From positions 1,984,716 to 2,048,715 of the forward strand of contig MVDH01000001.1 of NCBI GenBank assembly GCA_003056245.1: a DNA stretch of 64,000 nucleotides, read 5' to 3'. The notes below the pieces were generated by a model that was not told the DNA's origin, searched no databases, and saw only the letters and a program-made list of their open reading frames with translations. Positions 56,374 through 64,000 of this stretch are shown piece by piece (within the stretch, counting starts at the first letter, position 1; each line of letters opens with the position of its first letter). This DNA is from Cellvibrio sp. 79 (GTDB taxonomy: Bacteria > Pseudomonadota > Gammaproteobacteria > Pseudomonadales > Cellvibrionaceae). The translations under genes were made by a program, and so were the position numbers.

Positions 56374-59181
56374 ATGAATAAACGCAATAGCATTAAGTCC
56401 GATGTGTGGCGCCTTATATTTATCCCCTCCATCAGCATTATTATTTTAATCGCCGTCAGCCTGACTTATTTGTGTATTTCCCAAGTCGATAAATTTATTG
56501 ATTTACGCGGGAGTATTCTTGTGCAAAAAACTGCACACCTATTACACAAACCCATGCTGGATAATAATCGCGAACTGGTGCAAAACATCCTTGATGCTTC
56601 ACTGGAGGAACCTTACATCCGCGCTATTCACGTTTATTATGCTGACAAGGATCAAAGTTTTCACAGTGGCCCGCAATTTATGGAAACCCATGATTCAGGC
56701 GAGCCAAATATGCTCCAGCCGCTGGAGCGCAAAACCTATCGCACCCTGCGTTTTTCCCATCCACTGGTTAACCTTGAAAATAAAAATCCTATCGGCTGGG
56801 TTGAAATGGAATTACTGGCAGCACCCTATGCCGTGGTGCGTTATGAAGCCATAGTGCTAACGATTGCATTAACTATTTTGTGTTTGATCATCGGTGCTTA
56901 TTTTGCAATTTCACTTTATTACCGCATTACTGATCCGCTTGATCATATTAAAAATATTGTACATGCACTCGCTCGTGGTCGATTAAGCGAGCGCGTTGCG
57001 CAACAAAGTTCCAGTGAATTTTTTGGCCTCGCCGAAGCAATCAATACCATGGCCGACTACATGGAAGCTGCGCAAACTGATATGCAAGGCCATATCGATC
57101 ACGCCATCGAAGATTTGCGCGAGACACTGGAAACCATCGAAATCCAGAACGTTGAACTCGATTTAGCACGCAAGGAAGCATTGGAAGCCAGCCGGGTTAA
57201 ATCCGAATTCCTCGCCAACACCAGCCACGAAATTCGTACGCCCTTGAACGGAATACTCGGCTTTATCAATCTCGCCTTAAAAACCGAATTGAACGAACAA
57301 CAACGCGAATACATGGAAACCATTCGCGACTCCGCGCAAAATTTATTGACCGTTATTAACGGCATTCTCGATTTTTCCAAAATTGAATCGGGTAAATTAA
57401 CGCTTGATTATGCACCGTTACCGATTCGCCAAAGCATTGATGAGGTACTGCATATACTCGCACCGGATGCTCACGAAAAAAATCTCGAACTTGTGAATTA
57501 CATCGAACCATCAATTCCTAAAAATTTACTCGGCGATGCACTGCGCTTCAAGCAGGTGCTATCCAATCTAGTTACCAATGCAATCAAATACAGCAATAGC
57601 GGCAACATTATTGTTGATGTCAGCGTGTTGCAGCGCCAGGAAACACAAATCATATTGAAAGTCTGTGTGAGTGACGAAGGAATCGGACTCAGCCGCGAAG
57701 AGCAGGATCAATTATTCAGCCCTTTCAATCAGGCCGATACATCAATCACCCGCGAACATGAAGGAACCGGGCTAGGCCTTGCAATTTGTAAAGGTTTGGT
57801 TGAACGCATGCACGGTGAAATCGGTGTGGTGAGCGAGCCGGAACAAGGTTCTACTTTTTGGTTTACAGCACGTCTCGGTATCGACAAACGTCAACCCTCT
57901 GTTAGCCAACTTGCCAACCTCAGTGACTACCGCATTTTACTGTGCGGGGAAAATCAGGCATCACTCAAACAAATCGATAATTTGTTACACGAATGGAATG
58001 GCAATACCCAAAATATTCCAGCTATTCACGATTGCTTCCCAATTTTGCGCAATGCCCGCAACAGCAATAATAACTTTGATTTATTAATTCTGGATATCGC
58101 TCCCAACGAGCGAAAAATCCCACCGGTACTGTTGAATAATCTTGCCGAACAATTACATATGGAGTTCAGTTGCACCTTGGTTGTGTGCTGTACGCCGGCA
58201 CATCAACGATTGTTCCGTAACCATTCCGATAAATCACAAGTGCTGTTTATCAATAAACCTATTGCCTACGATTCACTTCTGCAAACACTCGGACGACAAC
58301 TGGATTTGCATATTAAAGATATGCGTGAACAGGAGGATGAAGAGTTACTCGGCCCGAGCATTTCCGTTTTACTCGTAGATGATAATCCAGCCAACTTGCA
58401 ATTAGCGTCGGAATTATTACGAGGATTAAATACGCAAGTCACCCAGGCCAACAGTGGCCCGCAAGCAATAGATGCCTGCAAGGAAAATGAGTTCGATGTA
58501 ATTTTTATGGACATCCAAATGCCAGGAATGGATGGAATGGAAGCAACACGCCATATTCGAATACTGGAGCAAGGCAAACGTCGCACGCCAATCATTGCAT
58601 TAACTGCACATACTATTACCGAACAAAAAGCCGAACTCTTAATTGCTGGCATGGATGATTGTATTAGCAAACCCGTCAATGAAAGCCAGCTAGCACATAT
58701 CATTAATCGTTGGGCCAGCCTCTCCGGGAAAAAAGAAGTCGTTATACAGCAAGATGAAAAACCGCCAACAAATACCCGCGAAACAATCCCCACAGAAGAT
58801 CTTACCGGTTCGGTCGATATTCAATTGTGCCTCAAGCTCGCCAATCATAAACCGGCACTCGCACGTGATATGTTGACCATGTTGTTAGCAGGTTTGGAAG
58901 CAGAAAAAGAACAAATTAATCAAACCCTGAGTGCGGACCATTATGAAGAAGTGGGTGAATTGGTGCATCGGCTGTATGGCAGCAGTTGTTATTGCGGTGT
59001 GCCGCGATTGAAACATATCAGCGGTTTGCTCGATAAATTATTTCAAAGTAAACAGTATGAACAAGCCCGCAGCGCAATACCTGCACTCAATCACGCATTG
59101 GATGATTTAATTAATTGGGGGCGAAATAAAAATATTGACGCGCTGTTTGGCCTTGAATCCAGCGAGCAGAATATTAATTAA
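56374..59181 (+). CDS. barA: Hybrid sensor kinase of the GacS/BarA type
   Basis: 935 residues. Two membrane segments (about residues 15-35 and 165-188) flank a periplasmic loop; a HAMP segment follows, then HisKA with phospho-His285 in FLANTSHEIRTPLNG and an HATPase with DEGIGLSREEQDQLFSPF and GTGLGLAI. A first receiver-like domain is degenerate. The second receiver has phospho-acceptor Asp713 (FMDIQMPGMDG) and the Hpt has His865 (ELVHRLYGSSCYCG). This tripartite plan feeds a UvrY/GacA-type regulator (not in the window) controlling CsrA. Its stop overlaps the convergent recO end by four bases. Confidence 0.9.
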   Translation: MNKRNSIKSDVWRLIFIPSISIIILIAVSLTYLCISQVDKFIDLRGSILVQKTAHLLHKPMLDNNRELVQNILDASLEEPYIRAIHVYYADKDQSFHSGPQFMETHDSGEPNMLQPLERKTYRTLRFSHPLVNLENKNPIGWVEMELLAAPYAVVRYEAIVLTIALTILCLIIGAYFAISLYYRITDPLDHIKNIVHALARGRLSERVAQQSSSEFFGLAEAINTMADYMEAAQTDMQGHIDHAIEDLRETLETIEIQNVELDLARKEALEASRVKSEFLANTSHEIRTPLNGILGFINLALKTELNEQQREYMETIRDSAQNLLTVINGILDFSKIESGKLTLDYAPLPIRQSIDEVLHILAPDAHEKNLELVNYIEPSIPKNLLGDALRFKQVLSNLVTNAIKYSNSGNIIVDVSVLQRQETQIILKVCVSDEGIGLSREEQDQLFSPFNQADTSITREHEGTGLGLAICKGLVERMHGEIGVVSEPEQGSTFWFTARLGIDKRQPSVSQLANLSDYRILLCGENQASLKQIDNLLHEWNGNTQNIPAIHDCFPILRNARNSNNNFDLLILDIAPNERKIPPVLLNNLAEQLHMEFSCTLVVCCTPAHQRLFRNHSDKSQVLFINKPIAYDSLLQTLGRQLDLHIKDMREQEDEELLGPSISVLLVDDNPANLQLASELLRGLNTQVTQANSGPQAIDACKENEFDVIFMDIQMPGMDGMEATRHIRILEQGKRRTPIIALTAHTITEQKAELLIAGMDDCISKPVNESQLAHIINRWASLSGKKEVVIQQDEKPPTNTRETIPTEDLTGSVDIQLCLKLANHKPALARDMLTMLLAGLEAEKEQINQTLSADHYEEVGELVHRLYGSSCYCGVPRLKHISGLLDKLFQSKQYEQARSAIPALNHALDDLINWGRNKNIDALFGLESSEQNIN

Positions 59182-59891
59182 TGATCAGGATTAATTTGCT
59201 TGAATAATTCGCGGCTATGCAAAGGTTTGCTGCCCAATAAAGGCTTGAGCATACGCCGCGCCAGTTTTTTTGCCGCCTGACGCGTTTCTGGTGCAGAATA
59301 ATTTCCCGCCGCAATTGCCAGTAGCCATTCACCCTTTAACAGGTACGACGCCGGTATATCCGGCGCAGCCGAGTAAAATCCTTCCTGAATATGGCAATCA
59401 TAAAAAAATTCAGGGACTATCTCACAACCATTCCGTACATCCTGGGTAAAGTCCAACGCATAACCCAACTCCTCCAATAACCGGAATTCAAAACTGCGCA
59501 GCAGTGGCTCAATATCTTCTCCCTCTTGCAATGCATCCAGGCAATGCTCATAAGCGAAAAACAAACCATTATGCCGATCCATTTCCGGCAACAGGCGCAC
59601 CAGCAATTCATTGAGATAAAACGCAGAATATAAATGATTGCCTTTGAGTGAAAGAAAATGATTGTCGGCTTCAAAACTGGTCAACAATTTCATATCCGAT
59701 TTACCTTGCCAACACACGAGCAAGCGACTGAAGGGATTGAGTAATTGGCGTTTTGGGGTTTTGGTTTTACGCACACCGCGGGCAATGGCGGTAATACGCC
59801 CGAAATCGGGCGTAAGTAAATCAACTAATAAACTGGTATCGCGGTAAGGACGGGAGTGAAGAATATATGCTGGCTGGAGATCAACACGCAT
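59178..59891 (-). CDS. recO: DNA repair protein RecO
   Basis: 237 residues with N-terminal OB-fold (PAYILHSRPYRDTSLLVDLLTPDFGRI) and the helical C-terminal part; the YLNELLVRLLP motif is typical. RecO with RecR loads RecA on gaps coated with SSB. It is the last gene of the lepA-lepB-rnc-era-recO block, eight bases after era. Confidence 0.95.
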   Translation of the reverse strand: MRVDLQPAYILHSRPYRDTSLLVDLLTPDFGRITAIARGVRKTKTPKRQLLNPFSRLLVCWQGKSDMKLLTSFEADNHFLSLKGNHLYSAFYLNELLVRLLPEMDRHNGLFFAYEHCLDALQEGEDIEPLLRSFEFRLLEELGYALDFTQDVRNGCEIVPEFFYDCHIQEGFYSAAPDIPASYLLKGEWLLAIAAGNYSAPETRQAAKKLARRMLKPLLGSKPLHSRELFKQINPDH

Positions 59892-59899
59892 GGTGCGAA

Positions 59900-60811
59900 T
59901 TAAAAATCATTATAGCCAAGGCTGCGTAATGCCCGCTCGTCGTCCGACCAGCCGGATTTTACTTTTACCCACAGCTTGAGCATGATTTTCATTTCAAATA
60001 ATTTTTCCATATCGATACGGGCTTCCGTACCGATCAATTTGATGCGCGCGCCTTTGTCTCCAATCAGGATTTTTTTCTGGCCATCACGCTCCACCAGAAT
60101 CAACGCCGAAATATTGAGTAAGTTTCCTTCTTGTTTGAACTCCTCAATTTCCACTGCCATTTCATACGGCAATTCATCACCAAGCTGGCGAGTGATTTTT
60201 TCGCGCACAATCTCTGCGGCCATAAAACGTGAGCTGCGATCTGTAATTTGGTCTTCCGGATACATATGAATGCCTTCCGGTAAACGCTCAACAATTAATT
60301 GTTCTAAACGATCAAGATTATTATTGCGCAAGGCAGATATAGGAACAATTTCAGCAACGTTTAATTTTTCCGTCAGTTGCTGCAAGTGAGGCAATAAAGT
60401 TTCTTTATCTTCAATTTGATCGACTTTATTAACCGCTAGAATCACCGGACTGTTAATGTGCTGGAGCTTCTCTGCTACCGCTTCATCTTCTTCAGTCCAG
60501 ATAAAACGATCTACTACAAACACCACCACATCTACATCTTTCATTGCTGTGGTAGCAGCACGATTCATATAACGGTTAATGGCTTTTTGCTGCCCCAAAT
60601 GCATACCCGGGGTATCCACAAAAATAATTTGCACATCGCCTTCAGTTTTAATACCTACGACAGCATTGCGGGTAGTTTGCGGTTTGCGCGATGTAATACT
60701 GATTTTTTGCCCGAGAATATGATTGAGCAATGTCGATTTACCCACATTAGGGCGACCAACAATCGCTACATAGCCGCAACGGGTATCTTCAGTATCGGAA
60801 TCAAAAGTCAT
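59900..60811 (-). CDS. era: GTPase Era
   Basis: 303 residues. G1 [15 protein letters not shown]2 [10 protein letters not shown]3 DTPGMH and G4 NKVDQ are intact, followed by the C-terminal KH domain with the GxxG-type loop [12 protein letters not shown]. Era matures 16S rRNA and 30S subunits. It lies between rnc and recO as usual, 56 bases after rnc. Confidence 0.97.
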   Translation of the reverse strand: MTFDSDTEDTRCGYVAIVGRPNVGKSTLLNHILGQKISITSRKPQTTRNAVVGIKTEGDVQIIFVDTPGMHLGQQKAINRYMNRAATTAMKDVDVVVFVVDRFIWTEEDEAVAEKLQHINSPVILAVNKVDQIEDKETLLPHLQQLTEKLNVAEIVPISALRNNNLDRLEQLIVERLPEGIHMYPEDQITDRSSRFMAAEIVREKITRQLGDELPYEMAVEIEEFKQEGNLLNISALILVERDGQKKILIGDKGARIKLIGTEARIDMEKLFEMKIMLKLWVKVKSGWSDDERALRSLGYNDF

Positions 60812-60867
60812 AAGAATGCTACAAAGGAAAAGAAAAATTAAAATGGATAAATAATAAGGAGAACGGC

Positions 60868-61548
60868 TTAATCAATTTTTAACTGTTTAAGCATCAACAC
60901 GGCAGATTGCTTTTCTGCTTCGCGTCGACTGGAAGCAATAGCCTGAGTCGGTTTTTTAGCAATAACCACACGGCACTCAATCGTAAATACTTGCGCGTGC
61001 CCTTCTCCGCCTACATTGATTACCGCATATTCCGGTAAAGGTTGGCGCTGGGCTTGTAAATATTCCTGCAGACGCGATTTAGCATCCTTGGCGCTGGTAT
61101 CAATACTGATTGCAGCAATGCGCGTGGCAAACCAATTCAACACCCGTTCACGACAAACATCCAGACCACGTTCACAATAAATAGCACCAATGATTGCTTC
61201 GACGCTATCCGCTAAAATTGAGTCACGGCCTCTACCGCCTGATTTCAACTCGCCTTCACCCAATATCAGGCAATCGCCCATTTCAAACTCACGGGCCAAT
61301 TCCGCCAGGGTTTCGCCTTTAACCAGTTGCGAACGCAAACGGCTTAGTTGTCCTTCCCTCGCCTCCGGAAAACGACTGAAAAGAACTTCACCGATAATAA
61401 AATTTAAAATGGAGTCGCCGAGAAATTCAAGGCGCTCATTATTTGTCGCGCCGTGACTGCGGTGAGTTAACGCCAGTTGCAACTGGCGCTGGTTTTCAAA
61501 CTGATAGCCTAGGCGTTCTTCAAGGCGCTGGTATTTAAGGTTTTGCAC
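60868..61548 (-). CDS. rnc: Ribonuclease III
   Basis: 226 residues. The catalytic signature [13 protein letters not shown] with the acidic residues is at about 37-50; a second acidic patch is [15 protein letters not shown], and a dsRNA-binding domain occupies the last 70 residues ([17 protein letters not shown]). It processes rRNA and structured mRNAs. It overlaps none of its neighbours and follows the DUF4845 gene by three bases. Confidence 0.97.
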   Translation of the reverse strand: MQNLKYQRLEERLGYQFENQRQLQLALTHRSHGATNNERLEFLGDSILNFIIGEVLFSRFPEAREGQLSRLRSQLVKGETLAELAREFEMGDCLILGEGELKSGGRGRDSILADSVEAIIGAIYCERGLDVCRERVLNWFATRIAAISIDTSAKDAKSRLQEYLQAQRQPLPEYAVINVGGEGHAQVFTIECRVVIAKKPTQAIASSRREAEKQSAVLMLKQLKID

Positions 61549-61551
61549 AAA

Positions 61552-61983
61552 CTATTTTGCCGTAGGGGCTGGATTACAACATTGACCAGGACGCGTGCTA
61601 TCAAGGTGATTTTTAAAGCTCACTATTACATCCATATTCCAGATGTAATTAGCTCTGGTTTCGTAATCGACAGTAACGAGCGTTTTTTCGCTCTCCCGTT
61701 CTATTTTGATATTTTTATTTGGGCCTTCACTGTTGACGTTATTGATCATGTAAAAGTTAGAGAGTTTTTTTCTAATTTCCTGATCCGACATTTGCTCCAG
61801 CTTTTGTGTGGAATCATTTGCCAATGATTTCAACGCGGTACGCACATAAATATTTTCGCTATACAAAGGAATGACAGTAAAAGCAAACTTGCCCAAGGCG
61901 GCAATCACAACGATAACAACAAGCCATTGCAGCATTCCCAAACCATGTTGATGCTTGAGTGATTTTATCTGAACATTTTTCAT
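61552..61983 (-). CDS. DUF4845 membrane-anchored protein
   Basis: 143 residues with one N-terminal hydrophobic helix after a basic stretch (MLQWLVVIVVIAALGKFAF). This family is a regular neighbour between lepB and rnc in pseudomonads and relatives. It may be an accessory of signal peptidase or a pilin-like anchored protein; the function is not known. Confidence 0.85.
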   Translation of the reverse strand: MKNVQIKSLKHQHGLGMLQWLVVIVVIAALGKFAFTVIPLYSENIYVRTALKSLANDSTQKLEQMSDQEIRKKLSNFYMINNVNSEGPNKNIKIERESEKTLVTVDYETRANYIWNMDVIVSFKNHLDSTRPGQCCNPAPTAK

Positions 61984-62036
61984 TCGTTCGGTCTCCGCAA
62001 GAGAAAATGATCCTGCATTTACGCTAGCACAAAAAT

Positions 62037-62885
62037 TTATTTGATAACGCCAACATGGTCAAAGGAAGGAATACTCAAGAATTTATCCCAGTGCATCCAC
62101 ACCGCAAACGCCTTACCTACGATTGCATCTTCCGATACTGTTCCCCAATCACGGCTGTCCAGGCTGTTATCACGGTTATCACCCATCATAAAATAATGTC
62201 CTTCAGGCACTACCCATGAACCACGCACACTCAGATGACCGGGTTGCAAATGCTTGTTTGTCGTGAAGGTTTTATCATCAATAGTTTCAGTGACCGTACG
62301 GTAATACGGCGAACCTACCGGCAATTCCGCCAATAATTTCTCCTCAATCACTTTACCATTGATAGTCAGCACATGATTGATGTAAGAGATGTGATCTCCG
62401 GGAATACCTATCACACGCTTGATGTAGTAAGTCTCCGGTGCATGCGGTGGGAAAAACACCATTACATCACCACGCTGCGGTTTTCCTACTGGAATAAGCT
62501 GTGTGTTAGTGATGGGCTCGCGAATACCGTAAGCAAATTTATTGACCAGAATAAAATCGCCGACTTCTAATGTTGGAATCATCGAACCTGAAGGAATCTG
62601 AAAAGGTTCAACCAAAAAAGATCGCAAGAAGAAAACAATAAACAGCACCGGGAAAAACGATTTGGCGTATTCCACCAAAAGCGGTTCGCGGCCCGCAACG
62701 CTCCTGGCCTCTTCATAAGCCGCTTTTTGCGGCTCGGTTTCCAATGCAACTCCGCTAAACTGCTTTTCAACAGCAGCAACTTTCTCCTTGCGCGGACGCG
62801 CCAATACCAATGCATCAAATAACCACACCAGACCGGTAACGAGCACCGCAAGCGTGAGAATCAGAGGAAGGTTAATACTACTCAT
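62037..62885 (-). CDS. lepB: Signal peptidase I
   Basis: 282 residues with N-terminal membrane helices. The catalytic Ser is in PSGSMIPTLEVGDFILVNKF, the catalytic Lys in YYIKRVIGIPGD, and the GDNRDNSLDSRDWG box is present. It cleaves Sec and Tat signal peptides in the inner membrane. It follows lepA by 24 bases. Confidence 0.97.
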   Translation of the reverse strand: MSSINLPLILTLAVLVTGLVWLFDALVLARPRKEKVAAVEKQFSGVALETEPQKAAYEEARSVAGREPLLVEYAKSFFPVLFIVFFLRSFLVEPFQIPSGSMIPTLEVGDFILVNKFAYGIREPITNTQLIPVGKPQRGDVMVFFPPHAPETYYIKRVIGIPGDHISYINHVLTINGKVIEEKLLAELPVGSPYYRTVTETIDDKTFTTNKHLQPGHLSVRGSWVVPEGHYFMMGDNRDNSLDSRDWGTVSEDAIVGKAFAVWMHWDKFLSIPSFDHVGVIK

Positions 62886-62909
62886 CGAGTTTCCTTAATG
62901 TGCTATTTA

Positions 62910-64000
62910 TTAGCTATCTATTTTTAATACCGCAAAGAATGCTGCTTGCGGGATTTCAACACTACCCACTTGCTTCATGCGTTTCTTACCGGCTTTTTGT
63001 TTTTCTAACAGTTTTTTCTTACGAGTGGCGTCGCCACCGTAACATTTTGCAGTTACATCTTTACGCAACGCTTTTACGGTAGAACGTGCAACGATTTGAC
63101 CACCAATTGCCGCCTGGATTGCTACGTCATACATTTGGCGAGGAATCAATTCTTTCATTTTTTCCGTGAGCGAGCGCCCCATGCCATGGGCTTTATCGCG
63201 ATGCACAATAATTGCCAATGCATCAACCTTCTCACTGTTGATCAATACATCAAGACGCACCAGGCTCGCCGCCTGGAAGCGAATGAAACTGTAATCCAGT
63301 GAGGCATAACCACGACTAACTGACTTTAAACGGTCAAAGAAATCAGTCACGACTTCATTCATCGGTAACTCATAGCGCACCCGCACCTGGGAACCGGTAA
63401 ATTGCAAATCTTTTTGCACGCCACGCTTTTCTATACAGAGCGTGATCACGTTACCCAAATGTTCTTGCGGCACCAGGATATTGGCTTCAACAATCGGCTC
63501 GCGCATTTCTTCGATGGAACCCGGGTCTGGTAATTTAGACGGGTTATCAACATAGATAACTTCACCACCACGCTTCACCACTTCAAACACTACTGTTGGA
63601 GCAGTGGTGATGAGGTCGAGATCGTATTCGCGCTCAAGACGTTCTTGAATGATCTCCATGTGCAGCATGCCGAGGAATCCCACACGGAAACCAAAACCCA
63701 GTGCATCTGAACTTTCGGGTTCGTAGAAAAGGGAGGCATCATTCAATGTCAGTTTGGCCAGTGCTTCACGGAAGTCTTCGAAGTCATCGGAACTGATCGG
63801 GAACATGCCAGCGTAAACCTGTGGCTTGATCTTCTGGAAACCTTCCAGTGCTTCAACGTCAGGGGTCTGCGCATGGGTGATGGTATCGCCCACAGGCGCA
63901 CCATGAATATCTTTGATACCGGCAACCACAAAACCCACTTCACCGGCCTTGAGTTCTTTTAACTGGGTGGGCTTGGGGCTGAATACGCCCACACCATCAA
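62910..64000 (-). CDS. lepA: Elongation factor 4 (LepA), N-terminal part missing
   Basis: About 363 C-terminal residues; the GTPase domain lies beyond the right edge. The visible part has the LepA-specific elements [35 protein letters not shown], and the C-terminal [32 protein letters not shown]. LepA back-translocates or otherwise remodels stalled ribosomes. Gene order lepA-lepB-DUF4845-rnc-era-recO on the minus strand is complete apart from this cut. Confidence 0.97.
   Translation of the reverse strand, partial: DGVGVFSPKPTQLKELKAGEVGFVVAGIKDIHGAPVGDTITHAQTPDVEALEGFQKIKPQVYAGMFPISSDDFEDFREALAKLTLNDASLFYEPESSDALGFGFRVGFLGMLHMEIIQERLEREYDLDLITTAPTVVFEVVKRGGEVIYVDNPSKLPDPGSIEEMREPIVEANILVPQEHLGNVITLCIEKRGVQKDLQFTGSQVRVRYELPMNEVVTDFFDRLKSVSRGYASLDYSFIRFQAASLVRLDVLINSEKVDALAIIVHRDKAHGMGRSLTEKMKELIPRQMYDVAIQAAIGGQIVARSTVKALRKDVTAKCYGGDATRKKKLLEKQKAGKKRMKQVGSVEIPQAAFFAVLKIDS

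Overview
The window reads as a chromosomal segment of a free-living gammaproteobacterium. Gene order around relA/mazG/rlmD/cysM, around aat/bpt/infA/clpA/clpS/cspD/icd, and in the lepA-lepB-rnc-era-recO block matches the Pseudomonas/Cellvibrio side of the class. A monomeric isocitrate dehydrogenase, a serine-rich linker in a secreted lipoprotein and several surface carbohydrate or phosphate enzymes suggest a Cellvibrionaceae-like organism. That placement is inference, because no rRNA or other decisive marker is present.

Region 1 (1-3965): yqiB (partial), cpdA, yqiA and parE form the conserved parE operon. Region 2 (3965-7503) is an accessory patch between parE and an iron locus. It holds a structured leader RNA with three chained overlapping short ORFs, an integron integrase with a LexA box at its promoter, an attI/attC-like recombination zone, a decapitated cassette ORF, and a truncated Rhs gene entering in antisense.

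Region 3 (7504-21029) is an iron-acquisition island of two convergent clusters. The plus-strand cluster is an STN-domain TonB receptor with DUF3649, PepSY and DUF3325 membrane proteins. The minus-strand cluster is DUF4198, an eight-loop EF-hand lipoprotein, an ApbE-like/DUF2271 protein, a haemoglobin/transferrin-type TonB receptor and a Cys-rich small protein, with a good Fur box upstream. Together they suggest outer-membrane uptake coupled to flavin- or haem-based periplasmic metal reduction.

Region 4 (21030-33679) is mixed. It holds a small RMF/CrpP-like gene, a long palindromic element, a secreted amidohydrolase with a divergent membrane AraC regulator, rlmE, a phytase-like collagen-repeat lipoprotein behind tandem Pho boxes, a quinone reductase, a COG2509 flavoprotein, a TrmH methyltransferase, and an esterase/deacetylase pair.

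Region 5 (33833-47567): the prkA-yeaH-spoVR stress operon, then a complete bacterial N-degron module (aat, bpt, clpA, clpS) with infA, cspD, icd and rluE. Region 6 (47577-64000): an HD-GYP protein, the stringent-response/nucleotide-hygiene block mazG-relA-rlmD, a CotH kinase lipoprotein, cysM, a GacS/BarA hybrid kinase, and recO-era-rnc-DUF4845-lepB-lepA (lepA runs off the right edge).

The least explained part is the 4.28-4.51 kb leader RNA. It has a 21-bp long-range helix that competes with a hairpin around the start codon of a short ORF, in front of an unrecognised 104-residue protein beside the integron integrase.
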